Source: Chelydra serpentina
Lineage: Eukaryota > Chordata > Testudines > Chelydridae
Length of the DNA: 64,000 nt
Assembly (NCBI GenBank): GCA_037349315.1
Contig: JBAIAC010000222.1
Span: 1,116,001 to 1,180,000 of the forward strand
Reading direction: 5' to 3'
This document shows positions 32,559 through 43,386 of this stretch, one piece after another. Position 1 is the stretch's first letter. Every line of letters starts with the position of its first letter. Both the position numbers and the translations under genes were made by a program. The notes under the pieces were generated by a model that did no database searches, was not told the origin of the DNA, and worked only from the letters and a program-made list of their open reading frames with translations.

Positions 32559-33180
32559 CATACAGGTATTGAACAAAACCGGCCCCAGGACCGACCCTTG
32601 GGTCACTCCACTTGATACCGGCTGCCAACTAGACATGGAGCCATTGATCACTACCCATTGAACCCGACCATCTAGCCAGTTTTCTAACCACCTTACTGTC
32701 CATTCATCCTGCCCATACTTCTTTAACTTGTTGGCAAGAATACTGTGTGGAGACCGTATCAAAAGCTTTGCTAAAGTCAAGGAATAACATGTCCACTGCT
32801 TTCCCATCATCCACAGAGCCAGTTATCTCATCATAAAAGGCAATTAGGTTAGTCAGGCATGACTTGTCCTTGGTGAATCCATGCTGACTGTTCCTGATCA
32901 CTTTCCTCTCCTTTAAGTGGTTCAGAACTGATTCCTTGAGGACCTGCTCCATGATTTTTCCCAGGGACTGAAGTGAGACTGACTGGCCTGTAGTTCCCTG
33001 CATTCTCCCTTCTTGAAAGATGCGCACTATAGTAGCCTTTTTCCAGTCATCTGGGACCTCCACCGAACACCATGACTTTTCAAAGATAATAGCCAGTGGC
33101 CCTATAATCACATTTGCCAACTCTTTTTGCACCCTCAGCGGCAGTGCATCCAGCCTGAAGTCATGGAGGGTCCTCAAGAA
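32559..33180 (-). pseudogene. CR1 LINE reverse transcriptase fragment
   Basis: The reverse strand encodes the fingers/palm part of a CR1 ORF2 reverse transcriptase. Visible motifs are SLGKIMEQVL, QHGFTKDKSCLTNL, the catalytic-strand motif [12 protein letters not shown] and [17 protein letters not shown] frameshift near 32745-32750, just after the catalytic Asp strand, splits the frame. The fragment stops at the hAT insertion before the FADD-type motif. Dead remnant. Confidence 0.85.
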
Positions 33181-33229
33181 ATACCTTCAGAAGCTCTGGG
33201 GGGAATATCATAAGGAGAAAGTGTCTCTC

Positions 33230-33302
33230 TGCCTGACCGCAGACTTGAAACCTGAACCCTCAGATTAAAAGTCTGATGCTTTACCAACTGAGCTAGCCTG
33301 GC
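33230..33302 (-). tRNA. tRNA-Lys(TTT), degenerate
   Basis: The D-arm TAGCTCAGTTGGTAAAGC and the perfect anticodon arm TCAGACTTTTAATCTGA (TTT) match tRNA-Lys. The T-stem no longer pairs and the acceptor has a mismatch; the B-box is GGTTTCAAGTC. Possibly a pseudogene. Confidence 0.7.
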
Positions 33303-35005
33303 TCACATAGCGAGTTCTTCCCCTTACACACATAGCACTTAAAGGAAGGAGTATCAGGGTCAGGTTTAGTAGTGAGCTGTAGGTAGGAGGGAGGAAGAGT
33401 CCGGCCCATCTCTTCTCCTCTGGGCACCTAAAGCAGAGGCGGCTGGTGCTGATAACTCCAAGGTAAGGCTTAAAAGTCACAGAGCAACCAAGGCAACCCC
33501 TCCCCCGAGGTGCTGCCCCACTGCACTTTCCCCTGCGCGCCCCCCCGCTCCCTCCCCCCCCCCGCCGCCATGCCGAACAGCTGAGAGGTGGCGGCTGGGC
33601 TAAAAAAACCACGGCTTTTCGGCGGGAGGTGGGAACCAGCCGGAAGGTGAGTTGGGTGCGGGTGGGGGGGGCCCGCGGGGAGCTGCCGGGGGGGGGAGGA
33701 ATCAAAAATGCCCCTTCACTTATTACCTTATTGCTCTGCAAAGTGCAGGTCAGAAACCACAAATCTACAATCCTTCCTCCCTCACTGGCCCCTATGCCAG
33801 GATCTCTCAAGCAGAGCCCAGAGCGCTGCCCATCCTTTGAGCCCCCCGACACCTTGTCAATCTTTCTCCCGAAACCCTACTTTCTACATGTGAAAATCCC
33901 CATCGGGGAGGGAGAGGAGCAGGGAGCCAGCAGTCTCGGTGGCAGAATTATCTACGGCAGCGCGCTGAGTGGTTGGGGGGCTGAGCTACACCCCTTCGGA
34001 GCTTTTCAGGGGTGAGATTTTGATGAATTGTAACACAAAGAAAATCTCTCCTGTTTGGGCCTGTTTGTCACCTTTTGCCCTTGTGCCCCCTCAGCCTCCG
34101 TTCTTCCGGATACGGGAGGTGCAGAGACAAGCCCCAGGCTTTCTGTCACAAAGTCTGTATCCACCTCTGAAATATTGCCACTGGAGAGTATGGCTCCCAA
34201 TTCTCCCATAGAGGTATTGCAAGAGCGGCTACCCAGTTGGGCCTGGGTGTGTCAGAGATCCAGGCTATAGGGGGCAGGTGATCCAGGGCCTATAAGTCCC
34301 CTGCCTGAGGGGAGGTCAATGCATGTGGTGGCCCATAAGCACCACAGGTTTTTACCCTGTCCGCTTCCTCCCCCATGTCCCTTATTTACACAATATGGAA
34401 GTGCCCCTATGGCTGGGGATGTGAATTTGTGGACACAGCATTGTGCAGTGGGCTTCCAACACAACCTGTAATTCACCAAGGGGTTTCCAGACGGACTGTG
34501 GCTGGAGGTAATTTTCTCTCCACACTGCAGATGGGGGATACACTGGGACCAGCTCCTGCCTCTGTCTTTGTGAGCTGGTTCCCCATGAGTACACACCAGA
34601 CATCACTGCAATGTATGTAGGTGATAACCCCTGGGAGTATTCTCTGGGACAGGGGCAGGTCTGACTCTCACACCAAATGCCTCATTGTGGCTGCCAGAAT
34701 CTGTGGACGGCTTATTTAGTTTACGCTGAGGGTGGAGTCCTGCTTTGTGCATCGAGTCTGAGACTGAAAATCCTAAACCACCCTTTGAAATAACGAATGC
34801 AGCAGGACATGTTATTGTCCCTGACCCAAAGCAGACAGACCAATGGAGAGCTGAGTCCAGGGTAATACTTCACAGGGCTGAGTAAGGCCGGCAAAGGTTC
34901 ATCTTCCCCTCATGGGCGTCTCGCAGTGACATCCTTCTTGTGTGCCAGGACTGACAAAAACATCCCAGACACAGAAGCAGCAGGTCAAAAGAGTCACTTG
35001 TAGAC
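33303..35005. other. No gene; C/G-rich tract and duplicated Phe flank
   Basis: 33480-33700 is C- and G-rich with poly-C and poly-G runs. About 34757-35005 is shared directly with 43134-43386, upstream of another Phe tRNA. No supported coding gene. Confidence 0.4.
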
Positions 35006-35078
35006 GCTGAAGTAGCTCAGTGAGGAGAGCATTAGACTGATGATCTAGAGGACCCTAGTTCACCCCCAGGTTTTAGCC
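35006..35078 (+). pseudogene. tRNA-Phe-like with GAT anticodon
   Basis: A 73-nt tRNA-Phe body (TAGCTCAGTGAGGAGAGC; ATTAGACTGATGATCTAG). The GAA anticodon has become GAT and the T-arm reads AGTTCACCCCC. Its relatives at 39046 and 43387 keep GAA. Confidence 0.75.
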
Positions 35079-35260
35079 TGCTCTTTCGGGTCAGGGCTGG
35101 GCTGTTTTCTGGAAGGGCAGCAGTGGGTTTACCTGCCATGAGTCCCTTATTTCACGCCCCACAGCAGGGAGAAGCAGCGTGTGCTTGTGTACCCAGTTGG
35201 CCCATGAGAGCTTTCTTTCTTCTCTTGCTCCTTCTCAGCAAGGGGAAGGAAAAGAAGCTC

Positions 35261-35350
35261 TCCTTCAAGCTGGAGTCACAAGGGCGATGTAAGGATGATT
35301 TCCTGAGCGCTGGCTCCAGACCTTCGCTCTACCAGCCGACCCATCAAAGA
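35261..35350 (-). pseudogene. tRNA-Tyr-derived pseudogene, copy 3
   Basis: The 90-nt Tyr-like unit in reverse. It has AAGGTCTGGAG in the anticodon region (GGA) and ATCCTTACA in the 3' half. The array A2 minisatellite begins about 45 bp beyond it. Confidence 0.75.
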
Positions 35351-35394
35351 CCTGCCACCACTTTCTCCAGCTTCTCCACCCGGTAGGAGAGGTG

Positions 35395-37420
35395 AGCTCT
35401 CTGACAGAGATGCTGTGTGCATTGCCCCACGTGGCCACCCGGTGTCATTGTCGCTCTCTGAGAGAGATGCTGTGTGCATTGCCCCACGTGGCCACCCAGT
35501 GTCACTGTCGCTCTCTGAGAGAGATGCTGTGTGCATTACCGCACGTGGCAACCCAGTGTCACTGTTGCTCTCAGAGAGAGATGCTGTGTGCATTACCCCA
35601 CGTGGCAACCCAGTGTCACTGTTGCTCTATGAGAGATGCTGTGTGCGTTACCCCACGTGGCCACCCAGTGTCACTGTCGCTCTCTGAGAGAGAGACGCTG
35701 TGTGCATTACCCCACGTGGCAACCCAGTGTCACTGTCGCTCTCTGAGAGAGACGCTGTGTGCATTACCCCGTGTGGCCACCCAGTGTCGCTCTTGCTCTC
35801 TGAGAGAGATGCTGTGTGCATTACCCCGTGTGGCCATCCAGTGTCTCTGTTGCTCTCTGAGAGAGACTCTGTGTGCGTTACCCCACGTGGCCACCCAGTG
35901 TCGCTGTTGCTCTCTGAGAGAGATGCTCTGTGCATTACCCCACGTGGACACCCGGTGTCACTGTTGCTCTCAGAGAGAGATGCTGTGTGCATTACCCCAC
36001 GTGGCAACCCAGTGTCACTGTTGCTCTCTGAGAGATGCTGTGTGCATTACCCCACGTGGCCACCCAGTGTCACTGTTGCTCTATGAGAGATGCTGTGTGC
36101 GTTACCCCACGTGGCCACCCAGTGTCACTGTCGCTCTCTGAGAGAGAGACGCTGTGTGCATTACCCCACGTGGCAACCCAGTGTCACTGTCGCTCTCTGA
36201 GAGAGACGCTGTGTGCATTACCCCGTGTGGCCATCCAGTGTCTCTGTTGCTCTCTGAGAGAGACTCTGTGTGTGTTACCCCACGTGGCCACCCAGTGTCA
36301 CTGTTGCTCTCTGAGAGAGACGCTGTGTGCATTACCTCACGTGGCCACTCGGTGTCACTGTTGCTCTCTGAGAGAGACGCTGTGTGCGTTACCCCACGTG
36401 GCCACTCGGTGTCACTGTTGCTCTCTGAGAGAGATGCTGTGTGCATTACCCCACGTGGGCACCCAGTGTCACTGTCGCTCTCTGAGAGATGCTGTGTGCA
36501 TTACCGCACGTGGCCACCCGGTTCCACGGTCGCTCTATGAGAGAGACGCTGTGTGCGTTAACCCACATAGCCACCCGCTGTAACTGTTGCTCGCTGAGAG
36601 ACCCTGAGAGCATTACCCCACGTGGCCACCCAGTGTCACTGTTTCGCTCTGAGAGAGATGCTGTGTGCATTACCCCACGTGGCCACCCGGTGTCACTGTT
36701 GCTCTCTGAGAGAGACGCTGTGTGCATTACCCCACGTGGCCACCCAGTCTCACTGTTGCGCTCTGAGAGAGACGCTGTGTGCATTACCTCACGTGGCCAC
36801 TCGGTGTCACTGTTGCTCTCTGAGAGAGATGCTGTGTGCATTACCCCACCTGGCCACCCGGTGTCACTGTTGCTCTCTGAGAGAGACGCTGTGTGCATTA
36901 CCCCACGTGGCCACCCAGTGTCACTGTTGCTCTCTGAGAGACGCTGTGTGCATTACCCCACGTGGCCACCCGGTGTCACTGTTGCTCTCTGAGAGAGATG
37001 CTGTGTGCATTACCCCACGTGGCCACCCAGTGACACTGTTGCTCTCTGAGAGAGATGCTGTGTGCGTTACCCCACGTGGCCACCCAGTGTCACTGTTGCT
37101 CTCTGAGAGAGACGCTGTGTGCATTACCCCACGTGGTCACCCGGTGTCACTGTTGCTCTCTGAGAGAGATGCTGTGTGCGTTACCCCACGTGGCCACCCG
37201 GTGTCACTGTTGCTCTCTGAGAGAGACGCTGTGTGCATTACCCCACGTGGTCACCCGGTGTCACTGTTGCTGTCTGAGAGAGATGCTGTGTGCGTTACCC
37301 CACGTGGCCACCCGGTGTCACTGTTGCTCTCTGAGAGACGCTGTGTGCGTTACCCCACGTGGCCACTCAGTGTCACTGTTGCTCTCTGAGAGAGACGCTT
37401 TGTGCATTACCCCACAGGTG
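35395..37420 (-). repeat. 57-bp minisatellite, array A2 (about 35 units)
   Basis: The largest 57-bp array, reverse relative to A1. The block beginning gctctatgagagatg near 35625 recurs near 36079, so about eight units were duplicated together. Its long frames are by-products of a unit length divisible by three. Confidence 0.95.
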
Positions 37421-37504
37421 ACTTTTCTCATACAAATGCTAAGCAGTTGGTGGTGTTATGTTACAGGTGAGCTGGAAATGGGGCTATTTGAAAGACAATG
37501 ATTG
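37421..37504. other. Duplicated flank of tRNA-Leu
   Basis: Shared, inverted, with about 6671-6770. Confidence 0.6.
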
Positions 37505-37606
37505 TGTCAGGAGTGGGATGTGAACACACACCTCTATATGGAGCCCAGAACAACATATGATGAAAAGACAAAGCCTTGATGCCCTGGATCACTCGGCCAG
37601 ACTGAC
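37505..37606 (-). pseudogene. tRNA-Leu(CAA) pseudogene, anticodon deleted
   Basis: The reverse copy of the Leu locus at 6563. Acceptor GTCAGTC and 3' TCCTGAC, the D-arm and the ctccatatagagg variable region remain. A deletion of about six bases removes the middle of the anticodon arm, including the CAA. Confidence 0.75.
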
Positions 37607-37937
37607 ACTGTTAGTCAAGCGATTTATCAATCGTAGTTTTCTTTAACATGGTGAACCAATCAGGTTCCCTCCTAGGCCAGGCTGCAGCCCAGCTTCAGGA
37701 CTCAGAGGAAATGGAGCTCGCACCCCTACCTACAGGATCCCGGCATGACCAGCCTTCTGGATCAAACGTACCCTCTGGCGCTCAAGTCACAACAGCGAGC
37801 AGGCAAAAGACAGGCTCCCACGTCATTGGAGAGAGCAAGACGAAGCCTTGGAACACCCAGTTGTGGAACACGGACCTATCAGCTCTTAACTCCCAAACTT
37901 TCAGTAACTCTGTTATCAGTGCCTGGGAGTGTAATTT
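37607..37937. other. No gene seen
   Basis: The first 35 bases continue the duplicated Leu block; the rest is unassigned. Confidence 0.4.
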
Positions 37938-38041
37938 AAACCATAAAAACAGCCGCACTGGGCTAGACCAAAGGTCCATCTAGCTCCATATTTTGTTTTC
38001 TGACATTAGCCAATACCAGGTGCCCCAAAAGCCACTTAACA
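37938..38041 (-). mobile_element. CR1-type LINE 3' fragment
   Basis: aacagccgcactgggctag and ccaaaggtccatctagctcc are the reverse complement of the CR1-group 3' end. A tRNA-Thr locus abuts it. Confidence 0.65.
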
Positions 38042-38115
38042 ATGCACCACTGGGAGTTGAACCCAGGATCTCTTGATTACAAGGCCGGTGCTTTAACCAA
38101 CCAAGGCAAGGTGCC
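38042..38115 (-). tRNA. tRNA-Thr(TGT), divergent
   Basis: The reverse strand matches tRNA-Thr(TGT): D-arm TTGGTTGGTTAAAGC, loop CTTGTAA and T-arm CTGGGTTCAACTCCCAG, which pairs fully. The acceptor (GGCACCT against TGGTGCA) has end mismatches and the A-box is altered. Function uncertain. Confidence 0.7.
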
Positions 38116-39045
38116 TGCCTGTGACTAATGGATGGTGTCTTCTCACACCTGACTCCCTGCCAGCCCCCACCTGGGCCTTTGCTTGCGTTTGGATTCTGCA
38201 AAGCAGAGGCGCAGGTGAAGTTTTCCTTGCAAGCTTCTGTGTGTGTGAATCCTTGGGCAGGTCTGCACTACAAAGTTATTGCAGCATCATTATATTGCTC
38301 AGGCGTGTGAAAAACACACGACGCTCCCTCGGTCGCCTCCTTTTGGCTGGTGCACACACAGCAATGGCACGTCTGGCGACAAATCTACCCTCTGTTGGCG
38401 ACAAAATAAAACCAACTCGACGAGAGGCCTGGAGCTTTTTGCAGCAAACTGAGAGTGACAAAGTGTCAGTGTAGACGCTGCTGGTCATTATATCCCCAGA
38501 ACTGGCCTCCGCCAGTATCCCACAATGCCCGCCGGGAACTCCCTGCCCTGCGTTCCTGCTCCAGAGGCTGGGCCCCTCCCCTCTCATCGCTCCGGGAAGT
38601 TCTGACGGCTGAGCCTGCTGCTCTACTCCGGCAGCAAGGAGCAAATCACTGCCGGGGGATGCTGCTCCCCCGCACGGCGACCACGGAGCTGGGGGGGCGG
38701 AAGCTCCTTACAGTGAAGGGGGCCACCAGCATCCAAACTGTGCTGCCCCCATGATGCCCATTTACCCCAAGTACCTGCTCTCACATCACCCCTTCTCCCT
38801 GACACCCCAACCCTACACCGCCCCGTCTCCCTGAGACCCTGCCCTTCCCGTGCCCCTGGGGCCTCACTCACAGAACGCCTCTTCCCCCCAAGACTCTGCC
38901 TTATGCCCCCATCCATCCTTCATCCATATGGCTGGTAAAAAAGTGGTGGGGGTCATGGCCCTCTAAACCCCCTGTTCCCCGCACGGCGAACATGGAGGTA
39001 CCACTGCGCTTTGAGAAAACAGCATAACCCTGCACACACAGAGCA
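38116..39045. other. No gene; possible Harbinger-like remnant
   Basis: About 38258-38480 (gcaggtctgcactacaaag ... gtcagtgtagacgctgc) looks like a decayed MITE with Harbinger-type ends. The rest is G/C-rich without recognised genes. Confidence 0.4.
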
Positions 39046-39118
39046 TGCCAAAGCCTGGGATTGGACCTGGGACCGCTAGATCTTCAGTCTAACGGTCACC
39101 TGACTGAGCTACTTCAGC
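39046..39118 (-). tRNA. tRNA-Phe(GAA), divergent
   Basis: A reverse-strand tRNA-Phe of 73 nt with GCTGAAG and CTTTGGC acceptor halves and loop CTGAAGA giving GAA. The D-arm has GGTGACC in place of the usual loop/stem and the T-arm is AGGTCCAATCCC. Possibly weakly functional. Confidence 0.7.
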
Positions 39119-39257
39119 ACCTTTATGACTTTCTCTGTCCAGGTCATTTCAGGCTCTGCTGTAGGAAAAGCCAGGGAGGGCTTGTAGACCCAGTTGGCCC
39201 ATCTGGGCTTTCTTTCTTCTCTTGCTCTTTCTCAACGAGGGGAAGGAAAAGAAGCTC

Positions 39258-39347
39258 TCCTTCAAGCTGCAGTCACAAGGACGACGTAAGGATGACTTCC
39301 TGAGCGCCGGTTCCAGACCTTTCCTCTACCAGCTGACCCATCGAACA
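39258..39347 (-). pseudogene. tRNA-Tyr-derived pseudogene, copy 4
   Basis: The Tyr-like 90-nt unit in reverse, with GTTCGATGGGTCAGCTGG at the 5' half and AAGGTCTGGAA in the anticodon region. A Gypsy LTR begins 36 bp beyond it, at the point where array A3 begins beside copy 6. Confidence 0.75.
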
Positions 39348-39382
39348 GCTTTGCCACCCAGAATGAGATGTGAGGCACCCGG

Positions 39383-39894
39383 TGTAATGGAGTAGAGAGT
39401 GAGGTGGATTCAACCTGGGAGGTTTGTGGGGAAGGTTCCCTGGGACCTGCGGCATTGCATTAGGAAAGGGAGACTTTACCTGGGGCTGTAACATGAGCCA
39501 GGACAGGGGTTGGGAGGTGACACCTTTGGCTGGGAGAATGGACAGAAGGTGAGAGGAGGGGCCCCGGGGGGAGGGGAAGAGCCTCCTGGAGTTTTTGTCT
39601 GTGTGTTTTCAGTTTGGAGCTGGCTTGGGAAGAGGAGGGGAGGGGGGCAGACAGGGTCTGGCCTCCCTGCCCCATTTGGAGCTGTGGGGCGAAATGCAGG
39701 GAGCCCCAGGCTGGGGTCTAAGCTCCCTGCCCCCCGGAAGGGCCCGGCTGAGGGGTCCTGGATGTACTGACAAGCTCTGGTTGGACTGTGTTCCTGGCAT
39801 CTCTAATAAACCTTCTGTTCTACTGGCTGGCTGAGACTCCCAGTGAATCCGGGGAAGAGGGGTGCAGGGCCGGACTCCCCTATACTCCGTGACA
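39383..39894 (+). repeat. 5' LTR of the Gypsy element
   Basis: Begins TGTAATGGAG and ends CCGTGACA. Contains ctaataaaccttctg as the polyadenylation region. Its first half resembles the outer LTR at 52959, its second half the inner LTR at 53386, so it looks mosaic. Confidence 0.8.
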
Positions 39895-42453
39895 GCTGCC
39901 CAAGGGGAAGTAGAACTGTGGGGAATCAGGAGGCAGCCGGTGAGGCCCCAGAAGTATCATCACCGGCTATTGTACCTGGCCCCGGGTAAGGGAGAAGATC
40001 CCTGGAGGTCCCTGCCCATCAGAGAGGAACCTTTCCAGAAGGTGGCTATGAATAGGGTGGGCCCCCTCAGCAGGGCAACCCGGTCGGGGAAGAAATACAT
40101 TCTGGTGGTGGTAGATTTCGCCACCCGTTACCCCGAGGCGGTGCCCTTATTCTCCATTGAAGCAGACACCGTGGCGAATGCGCTGCTGACCATTTTCAGG
40201 CGAGTGGGGTTCCCCAAGGAAGTCTTGATAGACCAAGGGTCCAACTTCATGTCGGCCCTGCTCCGGTGCTTGTGGGAGAAATGTGGGGTCCGGCACAGCT
40301 GGGCCTCAGCATATCATCCCCAGTCCAATGGGCTGGTGGAGAGGTTCAATGGGATGCTAAAGATGATGCTGAAAACTTTTATGAACCAGCACCCGCAGGA
40401 CTGGGACAAGTACCTACCGCACCTGCTGTTCGCGTACAGGGAAGTGCCCCAGGATTCTACCGGATTCTCGCCCTTCGAACTGTTATACGGCAGGAGGGTA
40501 CGGGGGCCCCTGGACCTGATGAGAGGCGAATGGGAGGGGGAGGCGGCCCCCGAGGGAGAGTCAGTGGTGGAGTATGTCCTGACCTTCCGAGAGAGACTTA
40601 CTGAGCTCATGGGCCTGGCCAAGGGAAATCTGGCCAGAGCCCAGAGGAAGCAAAAGGTCTGGTATGACCGCACGGCGCGGGCCTGCGCCTACGCCACGGG
40701 GGATCAGGTGATGGTTCTCATCCCCGTGAGGAAAAAGAAGCTGCAGGCCGCTTGGGAAGGCCCTTTCAAGGTTGTCAAGCAGCTAAATGAGGTAAATTAT
40801 GTGGTGGAGCTGTCTAACCGGGCACACCACTGCCGGGTGTACCATGTCAATATGATGAAGCCATATTATGACAGGGGGAATGTGGTGCTGGCCGTGTGTG
40901 GACATTGGGAGGAGCAGGGGAGTGACCCTCTAGTAGATCTATTCCCTGAGACAGGAGCTGGCTCCTCCCAAGAAACGATCCCCCTCTCTGATCAGCTAAC
41001 CCCTGCCCAGCAAGCTGAGATCAGAGGGGTGCTGCATCGGTACCAACAGCTGTTTTCCAACCAGCCTGGTCACACTAATCTGACTGTCCACCGGGTGCAG
41101 ACAGGAGCGCACCAACCTATAAGATGCTCCCCCTTCAGAGTCACCGGGAAGACAGCTCGGGACCTGGAAAGAGAGGTCAAGGACATGCTGGCTTTGGGGG
41201 TGATCCAACCATCGTCCAGCCCTTGGGCCTCGCCGGTGGTGCTGGTCCCCAAAAAGGATGGGTCGGTCCGGTTCTGTGTGGACTATCGGAAGCTCAATGC
41301 CATCACTGTATCTGATGCCTACCCCATGCCCCGGCCGGACGAGCTCCTAGACAAGCTGGGAGGGGCTCGGTACCTTACCACCATGGATCTTACAAAGGGC
41401 TACTGGCAAGTGCCACTGGATGCAGATGCCCAGCTGAAATCTGCCTTCATTACCCCTCTGGGGCTCTACGAGTTCCTGACCCTGCCTTTCGGCCTCAAGG
41501 GAGCGCCAGACACCTTCCAGCGCCTGGTGGATCAGCTACTGAAGGGCATGGAGAGCTTCGCTGTGGCGTATATCGATGACATCTGTGTCTTTAGCCAGAC
41601 CTGGGAGGACCATGTGTCCCAAGTTAAACAAGTACTGGACTGACTCTGGGAAGCTGGGCTGACCGTAAAAGTGGAGAAGTGCAAGGTGGGGATGGCTGAA
41701 GTGTCCTACCTGGGACACCGGGTGGGGAGCGGCCACCTAAAGCCAGAACCAGCCAAGGTGGAGGTGATCCGGGACTGGCCCGCTCCACAAACTAAGAAGC
41801 AGGTCCAGGCCTTTATTGGGATGGCGGGGTACTATCGAAGATTTGTGCCCCACTTTAGCGCCATAGCCACCCCCATCACTGAGCTATGTAAGAAGGGGAA
41901 GCCAGACAAGGTGGTCTGGACCGAGGAGTGCCAGAGGGCTCTCTGTGCACTGAAGGAGGCTTTGATCAGGGGCCCGGTTCTGGCAAACCCAGACTTTGAC
42001 AAGCCCTTTCTGGTGTTCACCGACGCCTCCGACATGGGACTGGGGGCGGTGTTAATGCAGGAGGATGAAACGGGGCAGAGACACCCCATCGTGTATTTAA
42101 GCAAGAAGCTGCTACCCCGAGAGCAGAATTATGCGGCCATCGAGAAGGAATGCCTGGCCATGGTGTGGGCCCTCAAGAAACTAGAGCCGTATCTATTCGG
42201 GCGACACTTCACCGTGTACACCGACCACTCGCCCCTGACCTGGCTACACCAGATGAAAGGGGCCAACGCCAAGCTCCTGAGGTGGAGCCTGCTCCTGCAG
42301 GATTACGACATGGACGTGGTCCATGTGAAGGGAAGCGCCAACCTGATAGCGGATGCGTTGTCCCGGAGAGGGGGCCCTGAACTTCCCCAGGCCACTGGTC
42401 AGAGTGACCCCGCTCAGTTCAGTCTCGAAGGGGGGAGAGATGTGACAGAGTAG
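39895..42453 (+). pseudogene. Gypsy pol: integrase, reverse transcriptase, RNase H (one stop)
   Basis: The frame is open from within the 5' LTR to 41643, and after one TGA (41641-41643) continues in the same frame to 42453. Integrase core: the expected first Asp is Asn (codon 40051-40053), the second Asp lies in IDQGSNF (40231-40233), and Glu in NGLVERFN (40339-40341) 36 residues on. A GPF-type C-terminal module follows. Reverse transcriptase: VPKKDGSVRFCVDYRKLN, TMDLTKGYWQ and YIDD (41569-41580). RNase H: FTDAS, EKECLAMVWAL, YTDHSPL and IADALSR. The stop separates polymerase from RNase H. A changed catalytic residue, a nonsense codon and the lost gag make it inactive. Confidence 0.85.
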
Positions 42454-42825
42454 AGAGCGAGATGGATCTGACCTGAGGCTGTAACATGAGCCAGGACGGG
42501 GGTGGGGAGGTGACACCTTTGGCTGGGAGAATGGTAACAGGCTAGAGGAGGGGCCCCGGGGGAGGGGAAGAGAGGCTGCTGGAGGGTTTTGGCTTTTTGG
42601 TTTCAGTTTGAAGCTGGGTGGTGAAACGCAGGGAGCCCCAGAGCGGGGGTCTAAGCTCCCTGCCCCCCAGAAGGCCCAGCTGAGGGGTCCTGGTCATACT
42701 TACAAGCTCTGTATGGACTCTTTCCTGACAACCCTAATAAACCTTCTGTTCTACTGGCTGGCTGAGAGTCACATTGAATCCCGGGAAGAGGGGTGCAGGA
42801 CCTGACTCCCCCACACTCCATGACA
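42441..42825 (+). repeat. 3' LTR of the Gypsy element
   Basis: Starts TGTGACAGAG right after the purine tract and ends CCATGACA. It contains ctaataaaccttctg. It is about 127 bp shorter than the 5' LTR. Confidence 0.85.
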
Positions 42826-42993
42826 GGGGGTGTTTCATACAGGTCCCCACATCTGTAAACTGGAGTTCAGAGCGAACCCTGACAACCTCCTTCCCAGGGC
42901 TCTAGCTGAACCCAGAGCATTGGCCTGAGCCGCCAAGAAGAGGCTCCAGCCCTGAAGGGAGCACGGCTTTCAGCACAAAGAGAAAACTGCACA

Positions 42994-43064
42994 AGCACAA
43001 CGGGACTTGAACCCTCAATTTTCTGATCCGAAGTCAGACACCTGATCCATTAGGCCACGCGGTC
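42994..43064 (-). pseudogene. tRNA-Arg(TCG) pseudogene
   Basis: The reverse strand matches tRNA-Arg(TCG) from GACCGCGTGGCC through GACTTCGGATC and GGGTTCAAGTCCC. A few bases missing at the T-stem/acceptor junction prevent pairing. The surrounding 42832-43130 is a copy of the tRNA-Arg block at about 51600-51900. Confidence 0.75.
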
Positions 43065-43386
43065 ATATGGGAAAAATCTCTCCAAGCCACTTCTTTAGAC
43101 AAGACGGACACTGTGTTTGTCGGGTCATCTACTTCAGTCTGAGACTGAAAATCCTAAACCACCCTTTGAAATAACGAATGCAGCAGGACGTGTTATGGTC
43201 CCTGCCCCAAAGCAGACAGACCAATGGAGAGCTGAGTCCAGGGTAACACTTCACAGGGCTGAGTGAGGCCGGCAAGAATTCATCAGGCCCTCCTGGGCCT
43301 CTCGCAATGACGTCCTTCTTGTGTGCCAGGACTGACAGAAACATCCCAGACAGAGAAGCAGCAGCCTAAAGAGGTCCCTTGTAGTT
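43065..43386. other. Two duplicated flanks joined
   Basis: Up to about 43133 it continues the Arg block. From 43134 it switches to the Phe upstream block also seen at 34757-35005. No gene. Confidence 0.6.

Larger units (their letters stand above)
39383..42825 (+). mobile_element. Ty3/Gypsy retrotransposon, Gmr1-like pol order
   Basis: Two related LTRs (39383-39894 and 42441-42825) flank one pol-type frame in which integrase lies upstream of reverse transcriptase and RNase H. That order is typical of Ty1/copia, but the sequences are Ty3/Gypsy; among Gypsy elements it is known from the Gmr1 group. Gag, protease and the integrase N-terminus are missing and the frame starts right after the 5' LTR. 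A purine tract (42427-42440) precedes the 3' LTR. No target duplication is visible, and the LTRs differ in length and make-up. Confidence 0.85.

Noticed and set aside
35392..37501. Long cysteine/histidine-rich frames (up to about 255 codons)
   Set aside because: Same 57-bp minisatellite effect; the Cys/His spacing is that of the DNA repeat, not of zinc fingers.
39862..39894. ATG inside the 5' LTR as the start of the pol protein
   Set aside because: The methionine lies in LTR sequence upstream of a gag deletion; the open frame there is incidental.
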